Origin: Enterovibrio norvegicus DSM 15893
GTDB taxonomy: Bacteria; Pseudomonadota; Gammaproteobacteria; Enterobacterales; Vibrionaceae
Assembly: GCF_900115495.1 (NCBI RefSeq)
Contig: NZ_FOWR01000028.1
Span: 1-64,000, forward strand
Length of the DNA: 64,000 bases
Direction: 5' to 3'
Part shown: positions 34,493 through 43,550 of the stretch, one piece after another
Layout of the letters: every line of letters begins with the position of its first letter
Position numbering within the stretch: position 1 is the first letter of the stretch
Notes under the pieces: generated by a model
What the model was told of the DNA's origin: nothing
The model's database searches: none
The model's input: only the letters and a program-made list of their open reading frames with translations
Program-made: the position numbers and the translations under genes

Positions 34493-34819
34493 TCAATATG
34501 TCGTCGGTTTTCGCAATGTTGTGTCGCGTATCAATCATAAGAAACACCTTAAATATATGATTACAAAAGTGTATTCATATGTGCTAATGGAAGTGAAACC
34601 CCTTTGTGTCTAACGTGCTAATTTGTTGGGGTTAGCGTTCGATGCTTTGATGGATATGGATCTGCACGAATGAGTGAAACAACAAAACACGACAATTTCT
34701 GCAGATTCTAGGAAAACAGGCATCTTCTGTTTTTATGAGTGAGTATGATTTCGTCGCAAAAAAAAAAGATAAAACTCAGCAACTAAACCAGCGCGACTGG
34801 TATTTGGGGATACAAAGGT
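34493..34819. other. Gene-free divergent region upstream of pqiA and the DUF4380 gene
   Basis: 327 bases with no supported gene. A weak hairpin AAACAG-GCATCTT-CTGTTT followed by T lies near 34713-34735; no promoter could be assigned with confidence. Confidence 0.35.
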
Positions 34820-34825
34820 TTGACT

Positions 34826-35719
34826 GTGAAAAATACTTGGCAAGAGACCACGCTGACACGTGGCGATCTATCGTTGATTTTGATGCCCAGCATTGGTGGG
34901 CGTCTTATGGATGTGGTGTACAAGGGGCACTCGCTATTGTTTACCAACCCTGACTTGAAGGGCATTCATGCAGATTCAGTGACAGGTGAGCTAAACACCT
35001 TCCCGACACGGGCTAAGCATGTCCCTTTTCCGTTATGGGGCGGTGAGAAAACATGGCTTGCACCAGAACGTTATTGGCAGGATAAGGGCCCGATTCCTGT
35101 GCTGGATTCGGCGGCATACCATGTTGAGTGGTTAGGTGCGCATTCTGTGAAAATGACCAGTCCTAAAAATAGCGATGGATTGGTGATTACCAGAATGGTG
35201 TCATTGTCTGAAACCGTGGAAGGGCAGTTTGAAATCCATCATCAGATCACCAATGAAGGCGCAGACGTGGTCAAGGTTGGGTGCTGGTCAGTGATGATGT
35301 TGCAGCGTAATGCCATCATCGCGTACAAGCAAAATGAGGCATCAAAGCTAGAGACGTACTTCGGCGAGCCCGCGAACAATCTGCAAACGACAGGATGTCA
35401 TGGGGTGGTGATATGTAACGATGATAACGAGTTTAAAGTCGGTGTTCATCCTGACTCCTCGACAGCGTTGGCGTATTGCCCCATTGAAAATACCTCGAAA
35501 GGTTTGTTGCTCACTTCTTTTGTTGAAGCGCTGACAGATGCGGCTGACTATGCGCATGGGAATGCCTTTGAAGTCTACAACTCCGCTGCGTACCCTTATT
35601 GCGAATTGGAATGGCATGGGAAAGTAAGAACACTCACGCCACATGAAGCCGCCACTCTAGTCACGACATTTTGTGTGACGGAATCTGATGAAGTGGCGTT
35701 CGAGATGCTGCTGTCATAA
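34826..35719 (+). CDS. DUF4380 family protein (galactose-mutarotase-like fold)
   Basis: About 297 residues. LSLILMPSIGGRLMDVVYKGHSLLF at the start and HVPFPLWGGEKTWLAPERYW are typical of DUF4380 proteins, which have an aldose-epimerase-like beta-sandwich. The GTG at 34826 is preceded by AAAGG at good spacing; a TTG at 34820 is the alternative. It has no signal peptide. The carbohydrate ligand is unknown and no sugar genes adjoin it. Confidence 0.75.
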   Translation: MKNTWQETTLTRGDLSLILMPSIGGRLMDVVYKGHSLLFTNPDLKGIHADSVTGELNTFPTRAKHVPFPLWGGEKTWLAPERYWQDKGPIPVLDSAAYHVEWLGAHSVKMTSPKNSDGLVITRMVSLSETVEGQFEIHHQITNEGADVVKVGCWSVMMLQRNAIIAYKQNEASKLETYFGEPANNLQTTGCHGVVICNDDNEFKVGVHPDSSTALAYCPIENTSKGLLLTSFVEALTDAADYAHGNAFEVYNSAAYPYCELEWHGKVRTLTPHEAATLVTTFCVTESDEVAFEMLLS

Positions 35720-35736
35720 CGTCGTAACCCGAATAA

Positions 35737-35762
35737 AAAAACGCGCCATTGTGGCGCGTTTT
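35737..35762 (+). terminator. Intrinsic terminator after the DUF4380 gene
   Basis: ACGCGCCA (35741-35748) pairs with TGGCGCGT (35752-35759), flanked by an A-run and TTTTCTTTC. It lies between convergent genes. Confidence 0.88.
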
Positions 35763-35783
35763 CTTTCTATTTGAAGGGAGCAA

Positions 35784-36185
35784 TTATTGGGTGATATGCC
35801 CTTGCTCAATGAGCGATTCCATTGCAATCCACGCCGCTTTTGAGGTCACAGATTCATCCGCTGCCCCTAAGTAAGCCAACTCTTCAATTTCTGAATCTGC
35901 GACTAGCTCGCCTGTGTAATCGGCGAAGTAGCAGGTTAATTGCACAGACACACCTTCCGCTTTGCCATCGGCAGGGCCAGTAAAAGTGTCAACATACTTC
36001 AGGCTGTCTGGCACTAAATCAACAGACAGTTCTTCTTTGATTTCGCGAATCAGCGCCTGTTCATCGGTTTCACCTGCTTCACGTTTGCCACCAGGAAGGT
36101 AGAACAGCGTTTTCCCTTTAGAACGCACTGCCAGAAGTTTGCCGTCTTTGATGGTCAGCCAAGCCAATTTATCAATCAGTTTCAT
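35784..36185 (-). CDS. Nudix hydrolase
   Basis: 133 residues. The Nudix box GGKREAGETDEQALIREIKEEL matches GX5EX7REUXEE and is complete. The fold hydrolyses nucleoside diphosphates linked to another moiety. The box does not tell the substrate; LLAVRSKGKTLFYLPGGKRE is MutT-like. Monocistronic. Confidence 0.9.
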   Translation of the reverse strand: MKLIDKLAWLTIKDGKLLAVRSKGKTLFYLPGGKREAGETDEQALIREIKEELSVDLVPDSLKYVDTFTGPADGKAEGVSVQLTCYFADYTGELVADSEIEELAYLGAADESVTSKAAWIAMESLIEQGHITQ

Positions 36186-36336
36186 CGTTGCTTTCTTTTG
36201 TTATTGATCGTTGTAGGGGGCAGATTATGCCACGGCGTGCGAGAACTGTCAGAGTGATAATGCCAGACGGTATCACGGAACCCCTCGAATGTATGCTGGC
36301 GCTCAACAGGTGCATGTGTGAGAGCAAATCGCGGAA

Positions 36337-36621
36337 TCACATAAAGAAGTAATACACCCAAAAGAAGAGTGATGCGGCGAATGCTATTTTCGCCGTGGTT
36401 GAGGCGCGAGCCATGGCGACAATCAATATGATCGGAGAAAAGATAATCGCAAAAATCCAAAAGCCGATACCGCGCTTTTTCTTCTCTGAATCCGTAGCGT
36501 CGCTATTCTGCGTGTCTGCTTTCGAATCTGTTGGTGTGCCGCTGTGACGTTTTTGTTGGCCGTTTTTCGACCACGCTCGTCGCAATATGAAAATCGTTTT
36601 GCAATAAGATGCCGCTGCCAT
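36337..36621 (-). CDS. Small membrane protein, hypothetical
   Basis: 94 residues: a basic N-terminus, a charged linker (TDSKADTQNSDATDSEKKKR) and two hydrophobic helices (GIGFWIFAIIFSPIILIVAMA and IAFAASLFFWVYYFFM). The hydrophobic pattern favours this frame over the overlapping same-strand frame. No clear ribosome site precedes the ATG, so the start may be an internal TTG or GTG. Unknown family. Confidence 0.5.
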   Translation of the reverse strand: MAAASYCKTIFILRRAWSKNGQQKRHSGTPTDSKADTQNSDATDSEKKKRGIGFWIFAIIFSPIILIVAMARASTTAKIAFAASLFFWVYYFFM

Positions 36622-36806
36622 TGCTGAACACTGTGTTACTACCTAGTTTACTCTCTGAAAATAAACAACTATTTAAGATTTTATAACCTTGGCCTGTTAT
36701 ATGCTCATGTCTATATACGGAATATCATCAAGTAAAAGAAGAGACAGAAAAAATATAGGGTTAAGTCGTTTTCGATAGGGATTGAGAGTGAGTTGAGGTG
36801 CTATTT

Positions 36807-36968
36807 ATGATCTGTATGAATGAATTTGGTGAGCTACTGCAATGCTATGAAGATAAGCAATGTCCCGTCGAAGGTTCTGTGTATGTTGAATACCTTGACG
36901 GTGAAAAAAAGGGTAATTACTACATAGAACTAGAGCCGGAAACGTTGGTGAAGGTTTACCTTCATTAG
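36807..36968 (+). CDS. Small hypothetical protein, 53 residues
   Basis: ATG at 36807 with GAGGTG 8 bases upstream. Starts MICMNEFGELLQCYEDKQC and ends ETLVKVYLH, acidic, mixed strand pattern, no membrane segment. A strong terminator lies about 100 bases after it. The family is unknown. Confidence 0.6.
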   Translation: MICMNEFGELLQCYEDKQCPVEGSVYVEYLDGEKKGNYYIELEPETLVKVYLH

Positions 36969-37066
36969 ACAGCACTATTAGACCGATATATTGCCTGTGT
37001 TTAGGATGTTGTAGGTGCAACGGTCAAGTAGACATATCGAGTGAATAGCGCGTATTTGACGCAAGT

Positions 37067-37094
37067 AAAGGAGCACTTATGTGCTCCTTTTATA
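37067..37094. terminator. Terminator between the small gene and the M4 protease
   Basis: AAAGGAGCAC (37067-37076) pairs with GTGCTCCTTT (37081-37090) with a 4-base loop and a following T-run. It sits 10 bases from the protease stop on the other strand, so it probably serves both. Confidence 0.88.
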
Positions 37095-37104
37095 TTATTT
37101 ACGT

Positions 37105-39438
37105 TTATTCACAAGGGCCTAGTGCTTTCCATACGCCCCACTGTCCTGTGGTACCCGGTTCTTCATTTTTCGTCCACCATCCTGCTTTGTAACGTTGGCC
37201 TTTGTGCGCGACGAGATCACCAGTGTTGTAAGTATCCGTTGCTCGCCATGCCGCGACCGAACATGTTGTCGGAGTGTCCGTCAGGGTGATGTTCTTTGTC
37301 GTTGAGTGCGTTAACCCTTCTGCATCTTTTACTAAAAGCTCGACGGTGTAGTTGCCGGCTGTTGCGTATATATGGTTTGGATTGTTCTCTGTAGAGCTAA
37401 TTCCATCTCCGAAGGTCCATTGTTGGGAAACAATGGCTTTGTCGTCAGACGAAGTATTTGAAAATGAAACAATAAGCTCTTGCGCTGAGTACGAGAACGC
37501 TGCAACGGGGGCAATATTATCAATAGGGCCTAAATCGCAATTCCCGGTCATTTTCCATACTTGTGGATAAAGATCAGGTTGAGCGCCAGTCGACCACCAA
37601 TTGGCAAGGTATGTCTTTCCTTCAAAGCTTACTTCGTCACCAGAACTGTAGCTCTTACTTCTCTCCCACGCCTCAATGCGACAAGGCGAGGTTATGTTAT
37701 CGTCTACTGTGACGTTTTGTGTGTAAACATCGTTGTAACCTGACGCGCTGGTGACGGTTAAAGAGACGTTGTAAGAGCCAGATGCCGCGTAAACATGGGT
37801 TGGACTTTTTTGAGCGGATGTATTTCCATCGCCAAATTGCCAATAATGGGTAAGCACTTTGCCAACCGATTGGTCTTTAAACGCGACGGAGAGTTTATCG
37901 GTTGTCGCGGTGAATTGGGCTTCCACAACAATGGGTGGCACATCTGTACAGTATTCCGCTGTTGCTCTGCCAGCATCAACCCCGACTTTCTCAAACGCAT
38001 GGATAACATCATCGACGCAATAGCCTAAATCTCGCGCGGCGTTCACGACACCGACACTTGCTTGGTCGTAGGTTGAGCGAGGTGTCCAATACAGTTGATT
38101 GGCCTTTACAAAAATGTTGAACCCTTTTCGGATATTCCAGTTTGGCGTAGTGCTGAGTAGATAAAAAGCCTTATTGAACACGCCCGAACTATGGTGGACA
38201 TCCATACCATCATAATAATCTTTCGCATGGCCGATCGATTTACCATCTAATGGAGGGTTATCCATATGGCGCATGGCACCACTTCCTTTTTTAATGCGAT
38301 CGCCAATTTTCCAGTTATAGTCACCTTCGAAATAATGGATTGCAGCGGCGCCCGCGATATCAGAAAAAGCTTCGTTAATGCCACCTGATTGGTTTTTATA
38401 TTCAAGGTTTGAGTTTTGCTGCGTGACGCCATGGCTGACTTCGTGGGAAACGACATCTAACGATACAAGTGGATAGAAATAGGATTTTCCATCGCCGAAT
38501 GTCATTTGGCGCCCATCCCAAAATGCATTTTCATAATTACTGTCGTAATGGACACGCATCTTGAGTTTCTGGGAAATGGGGGCGATGCCGTACCAATCTT
38601 TGTACATATTAAAAACGACTTGGCCGAATGCATGGGCATCGTTGAGTGCTGAATAAGCACCATTCACCTCACGTTCACTGTTTTCAAAACATGGGAATGC
38701 GTGAATGTTTCCGCCATATTTTCGGTGTTGCATGTCATGTGTTTCGACGTTTTCGCTATCCAGTGAACAGGTAGAGCCGTTTTGTTTTACCTCAAACGCG
38801 GGGTAATCCTGCCCAAATTCATAGCGTCCCGTTTTTTGGTTACCACCAGGCCCTTTACCGTGAGCATGATTAAGCCCATCCCAAGTGTCGAGGAGCTCTC
38901 CACTGTGAGCGTCAACGAACCCTATTGGTCTTATTGGCTCTTCGCTGTAAACAACATAGGAAAGTTGCCATGCAAGATGAGCAATGTCTTTATGATCAAG
39001 CCAGACGACCAATTGTTGTTCAGGGTGGGAGAACTGGTGATTTTGATGCTTCCAATGCACAGCCAGAGTGGCCAATGCTTCGTTTGACGAAACAGTGGCT
39101 TCGACAGAGGGCAAATCTTGTGCAATACCCGAGACGGCATCACCTGAGAAACGCTGGAAATCACCTCGTGAATTCTGTGTCGCGACAAAGCTCTCTCCAT
39201 ATATTGGAAGACCTTGATAGATCTGATTGATACGTACTTTGAGGTTGCCTTCAGCATCAATAAAAGAAGCGCCCGTAGAAAAAGACTGACTATTGATGAT
39301 GCGACTAGCGAGGGAATCTGCCTTTACTTTGAACATTGCCTCCTCGTTTAGCGTTGTTCTTTCAGCAGCGTATACATTGATTGCAGCAAGGCTAGCCACA
39401 CAGATAGTGAGCAATGAAAAGCCCGTTTTCATTTTCAT
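37105..39438 (-). CDS. Secreted M4 (thermolysin/vibriolysin-like) metalloprotease with PKD and chitin-binding repeats
   Basis: 777 residues. Order: signal peptide (MKMKTGFSLLTICVASLAAINVYA), FTP/PepSY propeptide to about residue 195, then the M4 catalytic domain with DVVSHEVSHGVTQQ (zinc His residues) and GGINEAFSDIAG (zinc Glu). The C-terminal part alternates PKD domain (YWQFGDGNTSA), CBM5/12 (CRIEAWERSKSYSSGDEV), second PKD (QQWTFGDGISST) and second CBM5/12 (CSVAAWRATDTYNTGDLV), ending in C-E. The repeats would anchor the enzyme on chitin-associated protein. Monocistronic. Confidence 0.95.
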   Translation of the reverse strand: MKMKTGFSLLTICVASLAAINVYAAERTTLNEEAMFKVKADSLASRIINSQSFSTGASFIDAEGNLKVRINQIYQGLPIYGESFVATQNSRGDFQRFSGDAVSGIAQDLPSVEATVSSNEALATLAVHWKHQNHQFSHPEQQLVVWLDHKDIAHLAWQLSYVVYSEEPIRPIGFVDAHSGELLDTWDGLNHAHGKGPGGNQKTGRYEFGQDYPAFEVKQNGSTCSLDSENVETHDMQHRKYGGNIHAFPCFENSEREVNGAYSALNDAHAFGQVVFNMYKDWYGIAPISQKLKMRVHYDSNYENAFWDGRQMTFGDGKSYFYPLVSLDVVSHEVSHGVTQQNSNLEYKNQSGGINEAFSDIAGAAAIHYFEGDYNWKIGDRIKKGSGAMRHMDNPPLDGKSIGHAKDYYDGMDVHHSSGVFNKAFYLLSTTPNWNIRKGFNIFVKANQLYWTPRSTYDQASVGVVNAARDLGYCVDDVIHAFEKVGVDAGRATAEYCTDVPPIVVEAQFTATTDKLSVAFKDQSVGKVLTHYWQFGDGNTSAQKSPTHVYAASGSYNVSLTVTSASGYNDVYTQNVTVDDNITSPCRIEAWERSKSYSSGDEVSFEGKTYLANWWSTGAQPDLYPQVWKMTGNCDLGPIDNIAPVAAFSYSAQELIVSFSNTSSDDKAIVSQQWTFGDGISSTENNPNHIYATAGNYTVELLVKDAEGLTHSTTKNITLTDTPTTCSVAAWRATDTYNTGDLVAHKGQRYKAGWWTKNEEPGTTGQWGVWKALGPCE

Positions 39439-40113
39439 ATTAACTCCAATAATTAAATAAGATACCTAACTGCAAATGGGCACCTGTTAGTGATAAACGA
39501 CAAAAAATACTTCAATTTTATTTTGACGTTTTAAGGCATATATGTGTAATGCGTTAATTTCAAATTCATGTTGGGAATGAAGGTTGTTACTTATTATTTA
39601 TTTGTCATTAGTCGTAATAATTCTGAAATTAATAGATTTGTTTCATATCTCCACCCAAGTAAAGCAGGTATTTGATTAGGTGTGTATGTCTGCTTGCCAA
39701 ATGTTTAAAGGGATTTTTGTAAGGAATGGTTTACTGTTTTATTATGTAAATTTTCATATATTTTTTAAGGAGATAATAAGGCCTTTCGCTCATATTAACG
39801 TGCTGAATGTTGCAGGTGACATGTGAAAATTTGAACTCTATCTTAATCGTGGTGGTATGAGTGGTGTTTTCACTAGTTGACTATTTTAAAACTGTGAGCA
39901 TATTTTATTTTAATGCGATGTGATTAACGCTGTCATGACTTTAGAAAATGAGTTTTACCTGTAAATATATCTTTTCATTTTTAATGGGTGGGATTTTATT
40001 TCTAGGGCTTTAATATATCTATTGGCTTTTATTCATAGAGTGGAATTGTTTTTTAGTTGAAGGACAAAAACGCTGCTAAATGAGCAGCGTTTCTTTTTAT
40101 AATAAGGAATAGA
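39439..40113. other. Long AT-rich gene-free region upstream of the protease
   Basis: 675 bases without a credible gene on either strand. It must carry the protease promoter and its control sites. No quorum-sensing (LuxR/HapR-type) or other named site could be assigned. The terminator at 40068-40097 lies at its right end. Confidence 0.45.
40068..40097. terminator. Terminator after the DUF2541 gene
   Basis: AAACGCTGCT (40068-40077) pairs with AGCAGCGTTT (40083-40092); T-runs lie on both sides. Confidence 0.85.
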
Positions 40114-40497
40114 TCACTGACGCCCGTAAACGCGAATACCCGCCGACGAGTTCTTCGATTCGCCAAACACTTCCAATTTCTTCACACACCGTTTGTAAGC
40201 AAATTTACGCCAATCGGTTGTCGCGTCTTCTTTGATGTTGCGATAGAAATTGATGGTTTTGGTTTCGTCGTTCTTAAAGGTTACTTTCACCTTGCGCACA
40301 TAGGCGTCACGGTCCGCTTTGAGTTTGATCGCGTTAACGCGGCGGCACATTAGCAATGGGATATCTGCACCATGGCTCGCGTTTTCTAGCAGGATAGTAC
40401 GACCGAGTGTGATTCTTTCTTCAGCATGGGCGTTGTTTGATAGCGTCAGCATGCTCGTTAAAACGCATATCAGGGAAAGTAGCGTTTTCATTTTCAT
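40114..40497 (-). CDS. DUF2541 family periplasmic protein (YaaI-like)
   Basis: About 127 residues from the ATG at 40497 (a second ATG follows two codons later). Signal peptide MKMKTLLSLICVLTSMLTLS...NAHA. The mature part has the DUF2541 pattern: LGRTILLEN, CRRVNAIKLKADRDAYVRKV, TTDW and YKRCVKKLEVFGES, with two conserved Cys. The function is unknown. Monocistronic. Confidence 0.78.
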   Translation of the reverse strand: MKMKTLLSLICVLTSMLTLSNNAHAEERITLGRTILLENASHGADIPLLMCRRVNAIKLKADRDAYVRKVKVTFKNDETKTINFYRNIKEDATTDWRKFAYKRCVKKLEVFGESKNSSAGIRVYGRQ

Positions 40498-40690
40498 TCT
40501 TATGTATCTCTGTGAGTCGTTCAAAAATCGGCATATCGCCGAAAAGCGACGGAGTGTAGCGCCAGACGAGAAAGAAACAACAAATTTGCGTCAATTCTTT
40601 TGGAGATATGTCAGGGTTTGAACGAAACAGGCCTGATTTTATCTGGCCTGCAGGGAATTCTTTTTGGGCGGGGGTGAAACAAGTTGGGAA

Positions 40691-41203
40691 TTATAGAAAG
40701 GCTTCTAACATGACTTCATCAACGTATTGTCCGTTGATTTTGGCATGCTTGGTCAATGTGCCTGCCACGGTAAACCCTTGTTTCAAATACGTGTTCAACG
40801 CGACGTCGTTGTCAGCACGTACTTGGGCGATCAGCTTTTCAAAACCCCGTGATTTGGCTATCTCTAACGTGGTCGCAAACAGGGCGGATGCAACGCCTCT
40901 TTGACGGCTGTTTTCCTCAACGTACGTTGAAAGAATACCAACGTGATCCAGCGTGCGGGTGAAGCTGGCAAACGGTTCTACGGTTTGGTAGCCCAGCGTG
41001 GTTTTGGTGGTTTGATCTTCTGCCACGAGGAACACGCCGTTGACCGGGAAATACTGAATAAAGAAGCTTTGGTCAGACACCGAAAACGTCGAATCTAGGA
41101 TGGTGAACTGCCCACCTTCGATGATCGGGTTAATGATGTCAGTAATGCGTTGAGCGTCAGAAGGCAATGCGGTGCGAATGGTTGGGTTCATAGCGTAAAT
41201 CAT
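40691..41203 (-). CDS. GNAT family N-acetyltransferase
   Basis: 170 residues. ILSTYVEENSRQRGVASALFATTL is the acetyl-CoA site, and AQVRADNDVALNTYLKQGFTVAGTL is the C-terminal half of the fold. It resembles phosphinothricin acetyltransferase-like members, but the substrate is open. An internal ATG (MNPTIRTALPSD) five codons in is an equally likely start. Confidence 0.85.
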   Translation of the reverse strand: MIYAMNPTIRTALPSDAQRITDIINPIIEGGQFTILDSTFSVSDQSFFIQYFPVNGVFLVAEDQTTKTTLGYQTVEPFASFTRTLDHVGILSTYVEENSRQRGVASALFATTLEIAKSRGFEKLIAQVRADNDVALNTYLKQGFTVAGTLTKHAKINGQYVDEVMLEAFL

Positions 41204-41307
41204 CGATAAACAGTCATATGGACGAAGCGTAGCGCACTCGTGTAGCGCGACGCCAGCGAATATTCTGCATCAAACGTGTTAATGCAGAAGGCGTTGTTTA
41301 GTGTGAA

Positions 41308-41859
41308 TTAAATCTGGTCAAGGAATGTGCGAATATCCTGCAATGCTGGGATGGCAGGCATCTCGATACGTGCTGAACTGCTGAAACACCACGGGTAGGG
41401 CAGTTCACTTAATCCATGAAGAAAATGCGCTGTGTTTTGAAAATCCAGGGTGAACATGTGTCTGATTGTAATGCTCAGCTTCTTCACGCTTGAACCGTCT
41501 TCAGATTGAAATTCCCAATCATAATGTCCGCAGCCTACTTTTAGGTTTCCGCTTTCCTTTTCTGTCATGGCCACTAACCATTTACAGGCCAAGAGCGACC
41601 CATTTCGATCGATGGAATCTGACAGACAAAAGGTATAAATGTTCTCATACGTTTGATTGAACTGGGAGACCAAAACATCTGAAATTGCGTGTCTTCCTAC
41701 GACTTCTGATGGGAATGAAATGCCGTCTGTGTTTACCTGCATAGAGAGGGTTGCCTGCTGGGTAAACACCTGCGAAAGCAGGTGCGGTTTGTTGTTATCT
41801 TTCGCTGCGATGTAGCGATTGATGGTCGATAAAAACGGGGTAATATCGTTTTTCTGCAT
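41308..41859 (-). CDS. NTF2-like (SnoaL-fold) protein, hypothetical
   Basis: 183 residues. A helical start (FLSTINRYIAAKDNNKPHLLSQVFTQQATL) and later strands (CKWLVAMTEKESG, VGCGHYDWEF) look like the cone-shaped NTF2 fold. No active-site residues can be named. It stands alone between the GNAT gene and the pxp operon. Confidence 0.6.
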   Translation of the reverse strand: MQKNDITPFLSTINRYIAAKDNNKPHLLSQVFTQQATLSMQVNTDGISFPSEVVGRHAISDVLVSQFNQTYENIYTFCLSDSIDRNGSLLACKWLVAMTEKESGNLKVGCGHYDWEFQSEDGSSVKKLSITIRHMFTLDFQNTAHFLHGLSELPYPWCFSSSARIEMPAIPALQDIRTFLDQI

Positions 41860-41918
41860 CGATTCACATTCCCCTAGATCCGTTGAGCGGTTAGCTATGC
41901 TTCAATAGGTGAGTCGAA

Positions 41919-42839
41919 TTAGCCAAAGATGACGCGATTGAACAACCGTCTTTCCACTTCGGCATCTGCCACATCCATGGATGTGAACGTCACGATTTGT
42001 CCTGGCTGACGTTGGGACAGTTGGCCTGCACCTAAACTGCTCAAACAACCGATCTTGGGATAGCCGCCAATGGTTTGACGATCTTTCATCAACACGATGG
42101 GTTGCCCATCGTTAGGGATCTGGATCGCCCCGAACGCAATACCTTCAGAAATGATGCCGTCTAAGCTGCTTTTGATGGGTGTGCCAGAGAGTCGATAGCC
42201 CATGCGATCGATATTCTGGCTCACTTCATAATTATGGGTGAAAAATGTCATTTGTTCATCATGCGAAAACGAGGCATTTTGATACGCAGGCATCACGCCC
42301 AATTCTAACGGTGCGTTGTAATCAGGAATGGTCCATTTTGGCGCGCGTTGAACAATGGGTTCTGCATGAGGCGTGAAGTGCAACACATCGCCCTTTTTCA
42401 AGGGGTCGCCGTTACCCGATAGCCCGCCCAATTGCTCGCGTTTTACCGTTGAAGCACTTCCCAGTTTTTCCTCTACTTGAAAACCACCCACAACCGCCAG
42501 GTAAGCGCGAAGTCCGTTGACTGGCGCACCGAATGCTAAGGTATCGCCTTTTTTCAGTGCGTACGTACACCAAGGTTGAATCGGCTTATCATTCAAACGT
42601 GCAGCAAGATCTGCGCCTGTGATCGCCACGCTGGTCGCATGATTGGCGATGAGCTGTAACTGACCAAAGGTGATTTCCAACTGGTTTGTATCAGGCGAGT
42701 TGCCCAGCAAACGGTTTGCCCAATAAAAGGCGTGCTCGTCCATTGGCCCGCCAGTGGTAATGCCGAGGTGTTGGAAACCTTGGCGACCGCTGTCTTCTAT
42801 TAAGGTCAGCATGCCGGGGTTAATGACGTTAAAGCTCAT
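41919..42839 (-). CDS. pxpC: 5-oxoprolinase subunit C
   Basis: 306 residues of the KipA/carboxyltransferase AHS2 fold: NPGMLTLIEDSGRQGFQHLGI, GGPMDEHAFYWANRLLGN and VLMKDRQTIGGYPKIG. With PxpB it forms the complex that phosphorylates and opens 5-oxoproline. The ATG overlaps the pxpB stop by ATGA. It is the last gene of the seven-gene operon. Confidence 0.92.
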   Translation of the reverse strand: MSFNVINPGMLTLIEDSGRQGFQHLGITTGGPMDEHAFYWANRLLGNSPDTNQLEITFGQLQLIANHATSVAITGADLAARLNDKPIQPWCTYALKKGDTLAFGAPVNGLRAYLAVVGGFQVEEKLGSASTVKREQLGGLSGNGDPLKKGDVLHFTPHAEPIVQRAPKWTIPDYNAPLELGVMPAYQNASFSHDEQMTFFTHNYEVSQNIDRMGYRLSGTPIKSSLDGIISEGIAFGAIQIPNDGQPIVLMKDRQTIGGYPKIGCLSSLGAGQLSQRQPGQIVTFTSMDVADAEVERRLFNRVIFG

Positions 42840-43540
42840 TTGCCCTCCGAATCATTTAATACACCGCCTTGGGCGAGAAACTCTTGTTTGTCGATAGGGC
42901 AAAACTTCACGCGATTCCCCACGTTGACTCTGGCAAGGTTGCGGCTTTCCCAATCCAACATGCTCAGCGGTGTGCGGCCGATGATCTGCCAGCCACCAGG
43001 TGTGCTGCTGGGGTAAATCGCGGTTTGATTATCTGCCAACCCCACACTGCCTGTTGGCACTTTGAGGCGCGGCGTGGATTTACGTGGCATGACAATGGCA
43101 TCGTCTAAGCTGCCAAGGTAAGCAAACCCTGGGCTAAAGCCGATGGCATACACCCGGTATTGTCGCTCGCTGTGCAGCTTGATGACTGTCTCTGCATCTA
43201 GCGTTGTCTTTTCACACACATCGGCCATGTCGAGCGCGACTTCTTCGCCGTAATACACGGGGATTTCAATCACGACGTTATCACTGCTGTCACTCAAACC
43301 TTCAGCATTGCTGGCGAGGGCATGTTTAATGCGTTTGATAATGTCGAAGCGGTCGGTTTGGTTTAAATCAAAACATACCAGCATCGAGTTGTAAGACGGG
43401 ACAATGTCAGTCACAACATCGTCTAGTTCGCGTCTTACTTGAAAGATGGCGCGATTGACGTTGGCCGCAATCGCTTCATCAATGGTGTCGCCAAAATACA
43501 CAATCAGGGATTGCTCGCTGACTGCTTCAATCTTAAGCAT
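42836..43540 (-). CDS. pxpB: 5-oxoprolinase subunit B
   Basis: 234 residues of the KipI/AHS1 fold: VPSYNSMLVCFD, IPVYYGEEVALDMADV, GFSPGFAYLGSLD and VGLADNQTAIYPSSTPGGWQIIG (in parts). GGAG five bases before the ATG at 43540 sets the start; the frame is open further upstream without support. It follows pxpA by 10 bases. Confidence 0.93.
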   Translation of the reverse strand: MLKIEAVSEQSLIVYFGDTIDEAIAANVNRAIFQVRRELDDVVTDIVPSYNSMLVCFDLNQTDRFDIIKRIKHALASNAEGLSDSSDNVVIEIPVYYGEEVALDMADVCEKTTLDAETVIKLHSERQYRVYAIGFSPGFAYLGSLDDAIVMPRKSTPRLKVPTGSVGLADNQTAIYPSSTPGGWQIIGRTPLSMLDWESRNLARVNVGNRVKFCPIDKQEFLAQGGVLNDSEGK

Positions 43541-43550
43541 GGGTACTCCG

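Noticed and set aside
34735-34953. 72-codon frame on the plus strand
   Set aside because: It overlaps the DUF4380 gene in another frame and has a polylysine start from an A-run; no family features.
36182-36460. 92-codon frame on the minus strand
   Set aside because: It overlaps a same-strand frame with two clear membrane helices, has odd composition and no ribosome site.
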